Below, in pieces: positions 10,500 through 21,710 of a DNA stretch of 64,000 bases. The position numbers were made by a program, and so were the translations under genes. The DNA is taken from positions 248,001-312,000 of the forward strand of contig CAWZYM010000217.1 of assembly GCA_963966185.1 (NCBI GenBank), written 5' to 3'. The stretch comes from Rhabditoides inermis (taxonomy: Eukaryota > Nematoda > Chromadorea > Rhabditida > Rhabditidae). The notes beneath the pieces are model-generated. The model was not told where the DNA came from and did no database searches. It saw only the letters and a program-made list of their open reading frames with translations. Within the stretch, counting starts at the first letter, position 1. Each line of letters begins with the position of its first letter.

Positions 10500-12392
10500 T
10501 AGGAAGAGTGCTCTCAGTGCTTATATCACGATGCCGGCGTAGCCACCTATCTATGCTGCGCACACCATAATTGGGGAAGAGCACTTGGGTAGTCACAAAA
10601 CTCAATACTAAACAATCCACAGTAGAACACATTCAGCAACTGCTGCTCACTCAGTAACCGTACAATACTCCCAGAACCCACTACCGTACCTGTGTGATGG
10701 ATGACCTCCGTCGGCGTCTTCCGTCGGCAGCATCACCCACTCGCCCGCCACGACAGGTACTCTGAAACAGCAGAGAAAAATAACTGCGATTTGAAGAAAC
10801 AAGAAAAAAAACATGTTATAATAGAGCGAGACCATAAACTATTAACTCATGTCAATTGAAGTCAGTCAATTGAAAAAAAGTTATAGAAAAGAAAGAACAC
10901 GTACTCTACTCAATACTCTGAAAAGAGCGTAACATATAAGGGCGGAGCATACGAGAAGTGCACCTCGAGTTGCTGCTGGTAGAAAAAACGCTGCATCGGA
11001 TAGCACTCGGCAGTCGGCACACAGAAAGGGAGCGTCGCTCCTGATTTCAAAGTACAGTAACATCTATAGCTACAGTACTCTCTCGAGGGCGCGACGGGAG
11101 TCTGCGTGGGCTCAAAGCTCAAACACTTCTCACTCCGCGTTAAACCCTCTACTTCACAATCGAGTCGAGATAAATCACTTGCACGACCGTTTGATTGTAA
11201 CAATTCCGTACAAACTTCGCCAAACACTACCCTCTCGTTTCCGAACTCACTATCACTATCCCTCTCGTACCCGAACACGTACTCACTATCCCTCTTGTAC
11301 CCGAACACGTACTCACTATCCCTCTCGTACCCGAACACGTACTCACTATCCCTCTTGTACCCGAACACGTACTCACTATCCCTCTCGTACCCGAACACGT
11401 ACTCACTATCCCTCTTGTACCCGAACACGTACTCACTATCCCTCTCGTACCCGAACACGTACTCACTATCCCTCTTGTACCCGAACACGTACTCACTATC
11501 CCTCTCGTACCCGAACACGTACTCACTATCCCTCTCGTACCCGAACACGTACTCACTATCCCTCTCGTACCCGAACACGTACTCACTATCCCTCTTGTAC
11601 CCGAACACGTACTCACTATCCCTCTCGTACCCGAACACGTACTCACTATCCCTCTTGTACCCGAACACGTACTCACTATCCCTCTCGTACCCGAACACGT
11701 ACTCACTATCCCTCTCGTACCCGAACACGTACTCACTATCCCTCTCGTACCCGAACACGTACTCACTATCCCTCTTGTACCCGAACACGTACTCACTATC
11801 CCTCTCGTACCCGAACACGTACTCACTATCCCTCTCGTACCCGAACACGTACTCACTATCCCTCTCGTACCCGAACACGTACTCACTATCCCTCTTGTAC
11901 CCGAACACGTACTCACTATCCCTCTCGTACCCGAACACGTACTCACTATCCCTCTTGTACCCGAACACGTACTCACTATCCCTCTCGTACCCGAACACGT
12001 ACTCACTATCCCTCTCGTACCCGAACACGTACTCACTATCCCTCTCGTACCCGAACACGTACTCACTATCCCTCTTGTACCCGAACACGTACTCACTATC
12101 CCTCTCGTACCCGAACACGTACTCACTATCCCTCTCGTACCCGAACACGTACTCACTATCCCTCTCGTACCCGAACACGTACTCACTATCCCTCTTGTAC
12201 CCGAACACGTACTCACTATCCCTCTCGTACCCGAACACGTACTCACTATCCCTCTTGTACCCGAACACGTACTCACTATCCCTCTCGTACCTGCTCGCTC
12301 CACTCCAGATGGTCTGCCCTCTTCTTCTCTCCCTCCCACTGTGAATCCTGCGAGCATACTCGATCGGCCAGATGCTCCCGGTGGCGGATTGA
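10500..12392 (-). pseudogene. Partial diverged copy of the unidentified - strand gene at 15-17.6 kb, split by a minisatellite
   Basis: Candidate - exons: 12392-12291, about 11040-10920 (frame with CYPMQRFFYQQQLEVHFSY), and about 10757-10697 (frame with VVAGEWVMLPTEDADGGHPS). The last exon and its donor (CAG|GTACGG) plus following intron align with 15750-15470, so this region is a duplicate of that gene's 3' part. The intron after 12291 is filled by the 30-bp array. I do not recognise the family. Whether it is expressed is unknown. Confidence 0.4.
11255..12290. repeat. 30-bp minisatellite, about 34 units, starting at a splice donor
   Basis: The unit on - reads GTACGAGAGGGATAGTGAGT followed by ACGTGTTCGG. 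A C/T difference alternates between many neighbours, giving a partial 60-bp period. Because 30 is a multiple of three, both strands show long open frames; the - frame would encode decapeptides Y(E/K)RDSEYVFG. The first unit begins exactly at the donor of the exon 12392-12291, so the array is better read as intronic. Confidence 0.93.
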
Positions 12393-12479
12393 CTGCAAGA
12401 GATAAAATGATAATATGATCGAAACACGCATCAACACTATCAATAGCTTCTACATCATCCAAGGAAACAACACTTTGAA

Positions 12480-13570
12480 ATTGTTTGAAATTTTTTGTAA
12501 TTTTTTAATATTTCGATTAGATTTTGATTAGATTTTGATTTTGGTTACATTTTGATTTTGGTTAGATTTTGATTTTGGTTATTTTTATTTTGGTTCGATT
12601 TTGATTTTGGTTAGATTTTGATTTTGGTTCGATTTTGATTTTGGTTAGATTTTGATTTTGGTTAGATTTTTGATTTTGGTTAGATTTTGCTTTTGATAAG
12701 ATTTTGCTTTTGATTAGATTATGATTAGATTTTGATTTTGATTAGATTTTGATTTGGTTTCATTTTGATTAGATTTTGAATTTGATTAGATTTTGATTAG
12801 ATTTTGATTTTGATTAGATTTTGATTATATTTTAGTTTTATTAAATTTGATTTTGATTAGATTTTGATTTGATTTGATTTGATTTTGATTTTGATTAGAT
12901 TTGATTTTGATTCGATTAGATTTTGATTCGATTTTGATTCGATTTGATTTTGATTAGATTTGATTTTGATTAGATTTGATTTTGATTAGATTTGATTTTG
13001 ATTAGATTTGATTTTGATTAGATTTGATTTTGATTTTGATTAGATTAGATTTTGATTAGATTTTGATCAAATTAGATTTTGATTAGATTTTGATTAGGTT
13101 AGATTTGGATTAGATTAGATTTTAAATAGATTTTGATTAGATTTTGATTAGATTAGATTTTGATTAAATTTTGATTAGATTAGATTTTGATTAAATTAGA
13201 TTTTGATTAGGCTTGATTTTGATTAAATTAGATTTTGATTAAGCTTGATTTTGATTAAGCTTGATTTTGATTAAATTAGATTTTGATTAAGCTTGATTTT
13301 GATTAGATTAGATTTTGATTAAGCTTGATTTTGATTTTGATTTTTATTCGATTTCGATTTCGATTTCGATTTTGATTTTGATTTTGATTTTGATTTTGAT
13401 TTTGATTTTGATTTTGATTTTGATTTTGATTTTGATTTTGATTTTGATTTTGATTTTGATTTTGATTGGATTGGATTGGATTGGATTGGGATTGAACTTG
13501 GATTGGATTTGGATTGGATTTGGATATGGATTTGATTTTGATTTTAAATTTGATTTTAGATTCGAATTAT
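12480..13570. repeat. A/T satellite, GATTTTGATTAG type, degenerate
   Basis: Irregular tandem sequence of GATTTT and GATTAGATTT words, grading at about 13370-13465 into nearly pure (GATTTT)n and then GGATT words. It is related to the much more regular 16-bp array at 25310-26770, in the same orientation. No gene is visible. Confidence 0.9.
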
Positions 13571-14057
13571 ATTTGATTCCGACTAAGGTGAGATAGCGTG
13601 TCAGCTGGACACTCCCTTGTGACACTCCTCCTCCTCCGCCTGTCTTCCCGGCAGGATCGCATCAGAGCCGACGACTTCTGCAAGCATCACTTTGTGTTCA
13701 TTACGTCTCCCCATCTCTACAGCATGCTCACCCATCAGTGTACTAGTCTCTCTCACACTCCAATCCACTCCCACACACACCAGCATATCACTCTCCCCTC
13801 CCTCCCTTCCCTGCATACCGTGTCTCTCTTCTCCGCGTCATCCTCGACCGCTGCCGAGTCAACTCGAGGCTGGTCCTGACATGAGAAAATCATATTAAAT
13901 GTGTAACTTGAAATTTCTAGCACCTAGCCAACCAACGACACTTATCAATAACTTATAGAAGACCTCATCTATAGAAAGACACAAGTCGGAGTCGCACCTA
14001 ACGGCTCTCCTCCTCCTGGTCATAGTAGGTAAACCTAACGAGGGAGGTGTTAGAGGT
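13570..14057. repeat. Inverted repeat C, left arm
   Basis: The reverse complement is at 27135-27556. The right copy lacks about 66 bp that fall in the gene Y intron. Beyond the right edge, this copy goes to unique sequence while the other goes to the GA minisatellite. Confidence 0.92.
13601..13875 (-). CDS. Unidentified gene 'Y', last two exons, copy 1
   Basis: Exon 13875-13819 (19 codons, starting DQPRVDSAAVEDDAEK, after a tttctcatgtcag acceptor) and exon 13714-13601 (37 codons plus TGA, starting MGRRNEHKVMLAEVV). The intron between them is 104 bp. The peptide is charged and matches no family I know. The same exons recur inverted at 27317-27525. Upstream exons are not visible, so this is at best a 3' fragment. 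A + strand exon is an alternative but has less balanced composition. Confidence 0.4.
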
Positions 14058-14479
14058 CCTTCGCTCGGATTTACTTCATAAGGTAGAAATTGAAAGTTCT
14101 TAACATACTGTTCAAAATACCAAAAATCAGCTGCCCTCGTTTCCGTTTAGGCATACTTTATATAGAAAGTAACAGTCAAAATTTTCAAAGTCATAACACT
14201 CGCTGGAGGCAGTCATCGACGTTTTTGACCATAGCTCTAAATCTATGAAAACTTATATTTCAAAGTTTTTATGAAAGCTATAGTCTTCTATAACTATCAG
14301 GGACACACTCAAATAAGAATAGTGCGGAATACGTTTTACAAAATACAGTAATCTGGTCTCAACTTCAAACGAAGATTACTGTACTTGTTGCTAAGTAGGT
14401 CAAGAGCTTTCGAATGGTGCCTTCAGATTGTAAAACTGAGTGGAGGACCTCTAACCTCGTAAGCAGTGCAACCCGGCCT
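14058..14479. other. Unassigned intergenic stretch
   Basis: A/T-balanced sequence with short internal self-similarity (AGTTTT and CTTCAAA words). I see no exon, RNA gene or clear element in it. Confidence 0.4.
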
Positions 14480-14790
14480 ATTCCCCCAGTACCCTTGATC
14501 AAGGCGGGGAACAGCTAATCGAGAACGCAGTCATCCTAGCTCGCGGAGTTACCAATTAATTGTGGATTATAATGAAAGATACGGATAAGAAACACCCGGA
14601 GCTCCACTGTCGTCTATATTGGTATCTAAAACTAATGGATTATGGAAAAGAAATCGAATGAACATCAACTTATTATCGATTTGATATCGACCTTCGATCC
14701 TACCATCCCCGTTGCTAATAAACTGGGTTTCTCCCCGCGCTCTCCCTGTCAGGATTCAGGAAATAGCGATTCTGGATGACTGTATTAGGA
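14480..14790 (+). mobile_element. Dispersed repeat, copy 2 (of 6314-6665)
   Basis: Begins TTCCCCCAGTACCCTTGATC and runs parallel to 6314-6640 with substitutions and small gaps, ending near the shared ATAGCGATTCTGGAT. The GATT tail of copy 1 is missing. Probably the 3' end of a LINE or SINE. Confidence 0.65.
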
Positions 14791-14989
14791 AAACACAGTG
14801 TGCGGCAAGGTTCTACGAAACGTGTTGTTTGTCGAGTGGTAAAGGGAATTTTGAAGATGAATCTATATCACAAACAACACAAAAAAACCCACTTCCAATC
14901 TCGTCGCCATGATTTGACTCCTCTCCACCGGACCCAGCTCCTCTCTTCCCTCTCAGGAGTGGGCGTGGCTCAAGGGGGCGGGGTCAGGG

Positions 14990-15795
14990 ACATCCACGGA
15001 CCGCGTCGGCGAGTACACACACGGAATCTTAAAAGTGGGCGGAGTCAAAGGAGGCGTGGCAAGTGGCAAGTATCCCACCGGAAGTGACTCGACGAAGGCA
15101 GGTAGATAGCCAGCGCCAAGGCGGTCGGTCGGGCAGCAAACCGGACCTATGAAATCAATCGATAAATCAATAATCAATCGATACTCTCTCACCGGATGGG
15201 TGAGGTAGGCGCAGTAGGCGAACCGCTGCATCGCCTGCTCCTTCCACGGCTTGCACACCTCAACAAAGTACAGTAACCCAATTATCAATAATTCACAGGC
15301 CTACAGTACATATTCAACCGTCTCAGTAACCTACAGTACTCATTACCCAAAATACCCACCTCTCCACGCGCAAGTACACCCAATAATCAATAACACAACA
15401 ATTCACAGTACTAAGAATACGTACAGGAACCAAATAATAATAATTCACTCCACAGTATTCCAGAGTGACTGCTCCAGTCGTTGAGATGGTGACAACACAC
15501 TTACATACTCTATACTCAACAATCCGCAGTAGTACATGTTCTACAACGGCTTCTGAGTAACTACACATACAGTACTCCCATCATCCACTACCGTACCTGC
15601 AGCGCGAGCATGAGATGGTGACCGTGCGATGGATAGTGCCCTGTCGGCAGCATCACCCCACATCACAGCCAGAGTGACTGCTCCAGTCGTGGAGGCAGAT
15701 GCGCGCTGGAGAGCCTCTTGCTGAAAGACAAGGCCATAAGGAACATCCCTATCACTGTGTCCACAAACTAGCAAGATCTCTCTCCCTCCCTCTCT

Positions 15796-15845
<50 letters not shown>

Positions 15846-17595
15846 CACCTTCTCTCACCCCCTCTCTCTCACCCCGCTGTGACCTCTGCTTCTCCTTGCA
15901 CATCCGCAGCAGCAACTCGTCCACTTCTGTCTGCTTCTCTTGCAGCTTCCTCCTCTGCTCTTCCTTCTCTTGTCTCTCCCTCCACGTCTCTCCCTCCTGC
16001 AGCAATGGAAACATACAGGGAACAGTATGGATGGATACCGCACGTGCACCACTCACTTTCCACTGAACACGATCCTCGCCATCTCAGCCGGGTTCTCGTT
16101 GACAGTGGGTGTGATGACATAGGGGCTGTCCTACTGGGGGAGCAGCTCTCCGCGACCGATCCAGTAGCCCTCCACCTATACACACAACATACAGCACGAT
16201 CAAAACATCATCCAAAAATCATTAACACAATTGATAATGATGTGTTTCTATACATATCATTTCCATTCCATGCATACCTGTACATGCTGCTCCTCTCAAA
16301 GATGGTATCGGGAGTGAAGAGCAGTGCGCGACAGAGCGTGCGCAGGCTGAAACATGTAAAGAGTACTTAAAGAAGAGTGGACCAAGTGTCTCACTCACCT
16401 GTAGTCAGCCGGGAACAGCTTCTTGGCGTTGGGGCCAAAGTCGACGACAACGGAACACTGCTGGGCGGGCACACTCGGCAGGTACACAGACACAAACAGC
16501 GACGCGTCCTGCCGCCACGTAGAACTCGGTGAATCTGAAGAAGGGTTACTGTGTGTGTGTGAGAGAGAGAGAGAGAAGAGAGAGAGAGGGAGAGAAAGAG
16601 AAAGAGAGAACAGGAGACGTTTGGCTACCTCGTGCTAACTCCTGCCGGCAGCCTCCTCTTTCCCGCATCAGTAGCAGGGTTGAAGGTGAGTAGTCGGAAG
16701 CCGGGTGCGGGGCGTGCACAATCGCGTCCAGACACTCAAGCGGGACATCTTCAAGAGAGACAAATTCACGCTGATGACATCATCCACCAACCTCGTTCCC
16801 ACTGGCAAACTGGCGAGTCTTGGCAGACTGCCACGCCATGTCTCCCCTCGCCCCGCCCCCTCATACTAATCTCGTACTAATTGGAGGAAGACCAGCAACA
16901 CGGCTTCGCGAGTCACCGCCAACCGAGCGGCTCCCTTGTCCAGGCCGTCGCCAATCCTCTTCGCACCATCACCTCCGTCCACTTGGGCGCGTTCTCAAAA
17001 CTCCATCCACTAGCACAACATATGAATGTTGGTGGTATGACGTACCTTGACTCTGTCGACTCTGTCGAGCGCACGGCGCGCAGTCGTCTCCATCACAGAG
17101 AGATGCTCGAGGATGCGACCGGCTGACCGACACCTTCCCGCCCCTCTCCCCTCATGAACGACAGTGCGCGAGTGTGGCAAGCGCAGACGCCTGAAACAAG
17201 AAATGTATGTTTGCCGACATCTACAATAAACAGTGACATCTACAGTATCCCCCACTCACCAAAGGTCCGTGAAAGTGAGTTTGGCTTCCAGACGAATTGT
17301 CGTCGACCTTTGCGGATCGATACTCGGCGGCGCCGATGATCGTGGTGCTGAAGAATAGAGCCGAGTGAACAGAAAAAAATCAATTAATCGATAATCGATC
17401 GTGAATAGATGTTACCTCGTCTTCCTCATTCTCTCCGTCTCGTTTGCAGGCTGACGAAGGAGACACTTGATCGTGAGAAACCTGGAATCAATATTCAATC
17501 AATCATAATTTAGTACACGAGGTCGACATACCTCCAGGTTCTCGTCTTCTTTGGGAGCTGATTTCTGAGAAGCTACTCCACCGGGCAAGACGCCT
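14990..17595 (-). CDS. Unidentified multi-exon gene 'X', possibly decaying
   Basis: A run of - exons with good splice borders. Visible segments in order include SAPKEDENLE (about 17560), LEAKLTFTDLWRLRLP (about 17280), AGRILEHLSVMETTARRALD (about 17090), LFVSVYLPSVPAQQCSVVVD (about 16480), RALLFTPDTIFERSSMYR (about 16300), SPYVITPTVNENPAEMARIV (about 16100), a coiled-coil-like Glu/Lys/Gln segment (about 15950), LPTGHYPSHGHHLMLALQ (about 15620), KPWKEQAMQRFAYCAYL (about 15220) and RFAARPTALALAIYLPSSSH (about 15100). I do not recognise the family. An in-frame TAG (16131-16133), an in-frame TGA (15663-15665) and a likely frame slip near 16520 suggest decay, unless tiny introns remove them. The 3' part is duplicated at 10.5-12.4 kb. 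Confidence 0.45.
15779..15842. repeat. CT microsatellite
   Basis: (CCCT)n passing into (CT)n on +, inside an intron of gene X. Confidence 0.85.
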
Positions 17596-18088
17596 GAAAG
17601 GTAATCGATAATCAATCAATAAACGAGTCAATCAACAAAACTACTCGCCTCGTTTCCTCGGTGCTGAGAGTTGTCGGCCAAACTTAGCGAATACCTATAA
17701 GTACGGGAAACGTAAACAACCGGTAAACAAACATACAAACAAAAACAAAAGAGAGAGAGAGAGAGAGAACAATTCGAGTGCACTACGGGGCGGGAATGCC
17801 TGGCGTGGGGAAACGCGCGGGAAATCAAATCGATCTACCTCCACTCGATCGATCTACCTCCATTAGGGAGGCGCGGTGAGACAGTGAAATCTCCGCCCCT
17901 GACTAACTAACGGCGAATTATTTCATTTTCATGTTGAAAGTGTTCGGCGACGGACATCCTTCGTTCGAAGGCATGTCACATAGGAAGATCTAGTGATACT
18001 CGCCGAAACGAGGAAGGTAGTTCACATGGTTTTGTTTCACTTAAATTTGACTTGTTAATTGTTGTAGTTTAGTGACACTCACAATCAG

Positions 18089-18410
18089 CGTCAAGTCAAA
18101 GGCGCCTTTCGCCTGCAAATCAGCACTCATGCAAACCCCCATGCAAACTTCACATGTACGCAGTCCCACCCAGCATCGGTCAGTACTCACCTCCCCCCCC
18201 CTCTCTCACTCTCTCTCACCCCCCCCCCCCCCCCTCTCCCCTCTCTCACCCTCGCTCTTTCCAGAAGCGCCTCGTCCGATCGGCTACTACTACGAGGACG
18301 ACGACGACTACGAGCAGAAGTCGGTGTACGTGGGTGGCGGGGGCGGGGAGGAAGGCGACGACAGGGCGGCGCGAGTCCAACAGCACGTCTACCGACCCAG
18401 GGAGATGTGA
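18089..18410 (+). CDS. Possible two-exon 3' end of an unidentified + gene
   Basis: Exon 18089-18178 (ending YAVPPSI) joins, after an 86-bp intron with C runs and a tctttccag acceptor, to exon 18265-18410 (EAPRPIGYYYEDDDDYEQKS to the TGA). The acidic-tyrosine then Gly-rich tail looks like a genuine disordered C-terminus. No upstream exons are seen, because gene X occupies the other strand. An ATG within the first exon would give a peptide of about 56 residues. No family recognised. Confidence 0.3.
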
Positions 18411-18897
18411 GCGCGCGTCCACTCCCCCTCTCTCCCATCGCACACACATGCCTCACTGTAGACACGCCGTCTACGCATAATAAGCTTTTCAGTTTCCTCT
18501 GCTCGCCACACATTCCCCCTTTGCTCACCCCCTCCCTCTGTGCCTTCTGATAACTCGTGTATCCTGGAGATCTTGTTTCGAGTCTTCTCATTTTGTGCGC
18601 GCGAGCCCTCCCTCTCACCCTTCTCTTTCACTGGTGTCTGTGCATATGTTATATTCAGAAAGTATATTGTCATGTTTGTGCCTATGTTTCACTGTCACGC
18701 ATAATAGTAGAGTGATACTCATTCGACCGCGACTCCAACGATCGCGGATACCGCTGACATATGGCGGGGTCGAGTGATGGGGGCCAAGGCGGAAGCAATT
18801 CAATCACACCAAATGAATTCCAAATAAAAACTCTGATCGCCTTTTTGGGGTTTTTTTTTAAAGAAAAATAGCTTTGATAGAGACCAAGGCGTGTAAC
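18411..18897. other. Intergenic stretch
   Basis: No exon or element recognised. It ends with a short T-run and A-run just before MITE C. Confidence 0.4.
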
Positions 18898-19156
18898 TAG
18901 AGTTATCCACGGAAAATGTGACGAAAAGTTCCGTGAAATGTCGTTCACGTCTCAACCGTGACGAGGCAGTCTTCCGTAGAAATGACCGTTACGGGATGGA
19001 CCGTTCACTCACGGCTTTTCCGTGAAACGGTTAGACCGGCACGGCAGCGCCACGGAACGGAATGGCCGTGAAAACGGGAATTTCTCGTACGGATTTTTCG
19101 TTCACGGTCATTTTTTCCGTGAAATGACGACATCACGAGGTCCGTGGATAACTCTA
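18898..19156. mobile_element. MITE 'C' (259 bp)
   Basis: 16-bp perfect terminal inverted repeats, TAGAGTTATCCACGGA inward from both ends. The interior is rich in CCGTGAA/TTCACGG words that fold back on each other. No coding capacity. Confidence 0.8.
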
Positions 19157-19206
19157 CGGTGTGACCGTTAACTCGCCGAAAAAGAGGCAATGCCAAAACT
19201 TGTCTA

Positions 19207-20119
19207 TAGTGTGTTCCTTTTTTGACCGACACAGACAGTTCCCAGACAGTCTATGCAAATGCGCCACTTTCTAACAGGCGAAATGACGATGACCGGTCGA
19301 TTAGCTCGAAACCAATGGTTATCGATTGATTGCGCAAAAACTAAAGCGAATCACAAAAATCGACTTCTGTAGCGGCCTTCGTATATGAGTCAGCAAGACC
19401 TCCAAAAAATTGCAGCTCCTTAGCTTTATCCACCGTCGAGTAATTTGGGATTTAGTGAATTCCTATCATCATCTGATTACTGTTTGAGTGTGAATATAAT
19501 GAAAACTACTGGTCTGTTGACAAAACGTCCAGCAGTCGATTTGTCAGATATAGTGAGAGGCAAATGTCGACAAAATTTCAGCTCTTCATCTTTCAGGAGA
19601 ACTGAGATATACTGCTTTTCATTAAACTGGGAATTTCACACAAAATCATAAACAGAGCATTTGTGAGAAAAGTTGATAGAAAAGTTGAAAATCCGGCTCT
19701 GTACCGATTTCCGTATTTGTGAGCCGAACATTTCTTCTTTTTATACCAATTCTCTATCTCCACTCCCCGCGGAGTAATTTGGGATTGAATGAAAACCTAA
19801 AGAATTAACTTTTCATTAAACGCCGTAATTATGAAGTCGAAAGAGGCGCACTTCTCACCTTCCTACAGTCAGCTCACAGATGTGCATGTTGACTAGAACA
19901 TATTTCCATTTGAGCCCTCTAGCTTCATTGTACCCGGAGTTACGATTACTTTCACTTCGTTTTTTTTGTCCGTTTTTCTCATTTCGCATCAGAAAATAGA
20001 CCGCGCACTGCCCGGAAAGTTAGCAATGACCAATGGTAGCACGTTTGCATGCAATTTACATATATTTTCATGATATTCGATACCCCCCTCATTTGTCGGT
20101 CAAAAAAGGGAACACACTA
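19207..20119. mobile_element. MITE 'D' (913 bp) with TA target duplication
   Basis: Terminal inverted repeats of about 26 bp start TAGTGTGTTCC and continue through a T run to GACCGAC. TA flanks each side. The interior is A/T-rich with no open frame resembling a transposase. Confidence 0.85.
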
Positions 20120-20148
20120 TATTTTCGAGTTCTGTCGATATCAAATAA

Positions 20149-20387
20149 TGTCTGATAACAGGCGATATGTATGGCACCAGGTTACAAAACGACTCGAATA
20201 TGTCTAGACTACTCTGTTCTACTGTTCTCCCACAACACTTAATCTAAAAAATTGCCAATTATTTCGCTTTTTCGCTCATTAATTTGCGCTTCTAAAGCAC
20301 CAAGTAAATATAAGCACCTATCCGCTCCCTCGCTCCCTCTCTTCACCACTCACTTACTCTCTCTCTCTCGCTCTCTCTTTTCCTCCC

Positions 20388-20432
<45 letters not shown>

Positions 20433-20701
20433 ATGTCTCGCTTTACAGAAGACCGTTGCTCCGATGGTCCGATGTTTTCCTATGGGCGCTGAGTTTGACG
20501 GGGATTCGAACGGACTGCACTCCTTTGAGATACGTTTCATTTTCATTTCGGTGCATGAATTTAAAAATTGAAGCCCTCTGTTCTCATGTGAGAATTTCAT
20601 TGCTCACTGTGTATCACGGTTTTATGCAGGTCCTCTGGCTAGTTTCTTGAAACTACACAAGTCTCTGTTCTACTCGTGTAGTAGTTGTCAAATATCACAA
20701 T
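20149..20701. repeat. Inverted repeat D, left arm
   Basis: Reverse complement of 21152-21710. The arms differ by a few bases and by the length of a CT/GA microsatellite (about 20393-20428). The first 88 bp are also the 3' flank of the RabGGTA gene, which appears a third time at 30623-30710. Confidence 0.93.
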
Positions 20702-21151
20702 ATTCATACTGAATCATGACTACTAATCATCGTAATCTTTCTTTTGATGCTTACAGTTATACATAGCCGTCAGAGCCAACCGCATTCGTTGAAGACTTCA
20801 TCCAAGACTCCAAGACTTGTAAACTGTAGAACGTCGATGATGTGTTTGTTGCCGTGTGTTTTTGTCGTGTTTTATGCGTCTTCCGGGGTAGGGGTATAAC
20901 AGTAAGTACTTAATCGAAGGGGCAGAGGGAGGGAAAGAGGCGTGGTCAGACAGGCTTTCAATCCATGTACATGATGTCGGTCATATGGGGTTTGTAAATG
21001 CAGAAAGAATGATTTGGGATCGACGGAACGACGGAATGAAAGTGAGCGTTGTGATAAGGAAGAGATGAGGAGCAACCTAGTTTCGGATCATGTCACCTGC
21101 CTGGATTGTTCGGTCAGTCTCATCCGAGGCGGAGCTCTCTTGATCAGGTAG
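20702..21151. other. Spacer of inverted repeat D
   Basis: 450 bp of unique-looking sequence without a supported gene. It would form the loop of the fold-back. Confidence 0.5.
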
Positions 21152-21420
21152 ATTGTGATATTTGACAACTACTACACGAGTAGAACAGAGACTTGTGTAG
21201 TTTCAAGAAACTAGCCAGAGGACCTGCATAAAACCGTGATACACAGTGAGCAATGAAATTCTCACATGAGAACAGAGGGCTTCAATTTTTAAATTCATGC
21301 ACCGAAATGAAAATGAAACGTATCTCAAAGGAGTGCAGTCCGTTCGAATCCCCGTCAAACTCAGCGCCCATAGGAAAACATCGGACCATCGGAGCAACGG
21401 TCTTCTGTAAAGCGAGACAT

Positions 21421-21471
<51 letters not shown>

Positions 21472-21710
21472 GGGAGGAAAAGAGAGAGCGAGAGAGAGAG
21501 AGTAAGTGAGTGGTGAAGAGAGGGAGCGAGGGAGCGGATAGGTGCTTATATTTACTTGGTGCTTTAGAAGCGCAAATTAATGAGCGAAAAAGCGAAATAA
21601 TTGGCAATTTCTTAGATTAAGTGTTGTGGGAGAACAGTAGAACAGAGTAGTCTAGACATATTCGAGTCGTTTTGTAACCTGGTGCCATACATATCGCCTG
21701 TTATCAGACA
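21152..21710. repeat. Inverted repeat D, right arm
   Basis: Reverse complement of 20149-20701, carrying a (GA)n run at about 21425-21470. It overlaps the left arm of inverted repeat E over the RabGGTA 3' flank. Confidence 0.93.

Noticed and set aside
7496..10632. Three overlapping open frames of about 840-1,000 codons (Pro/Ser/Leu-rich) on -
   Set aside because: All three frames are open because the array is a purine-only repeat. Composition is low complexity, and the frames run through an inverted WDFY3 exon in the wrong frame.
11106..12462. Open frames of about 400-500 codons through the 30-bp array on both strands
   Set aside because: A 30-bp period keeps every frame open. Splice signals indicate the array is intronic, though step-wise inclusion remains possible and is listed as a finding.
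15600..15720. Selenocysteine at the in-frame TGA of gene X
   Set aside because: A nearby in-frame TAG and a frame slip make decay simpler. No SECIS-like element was identified by eye.
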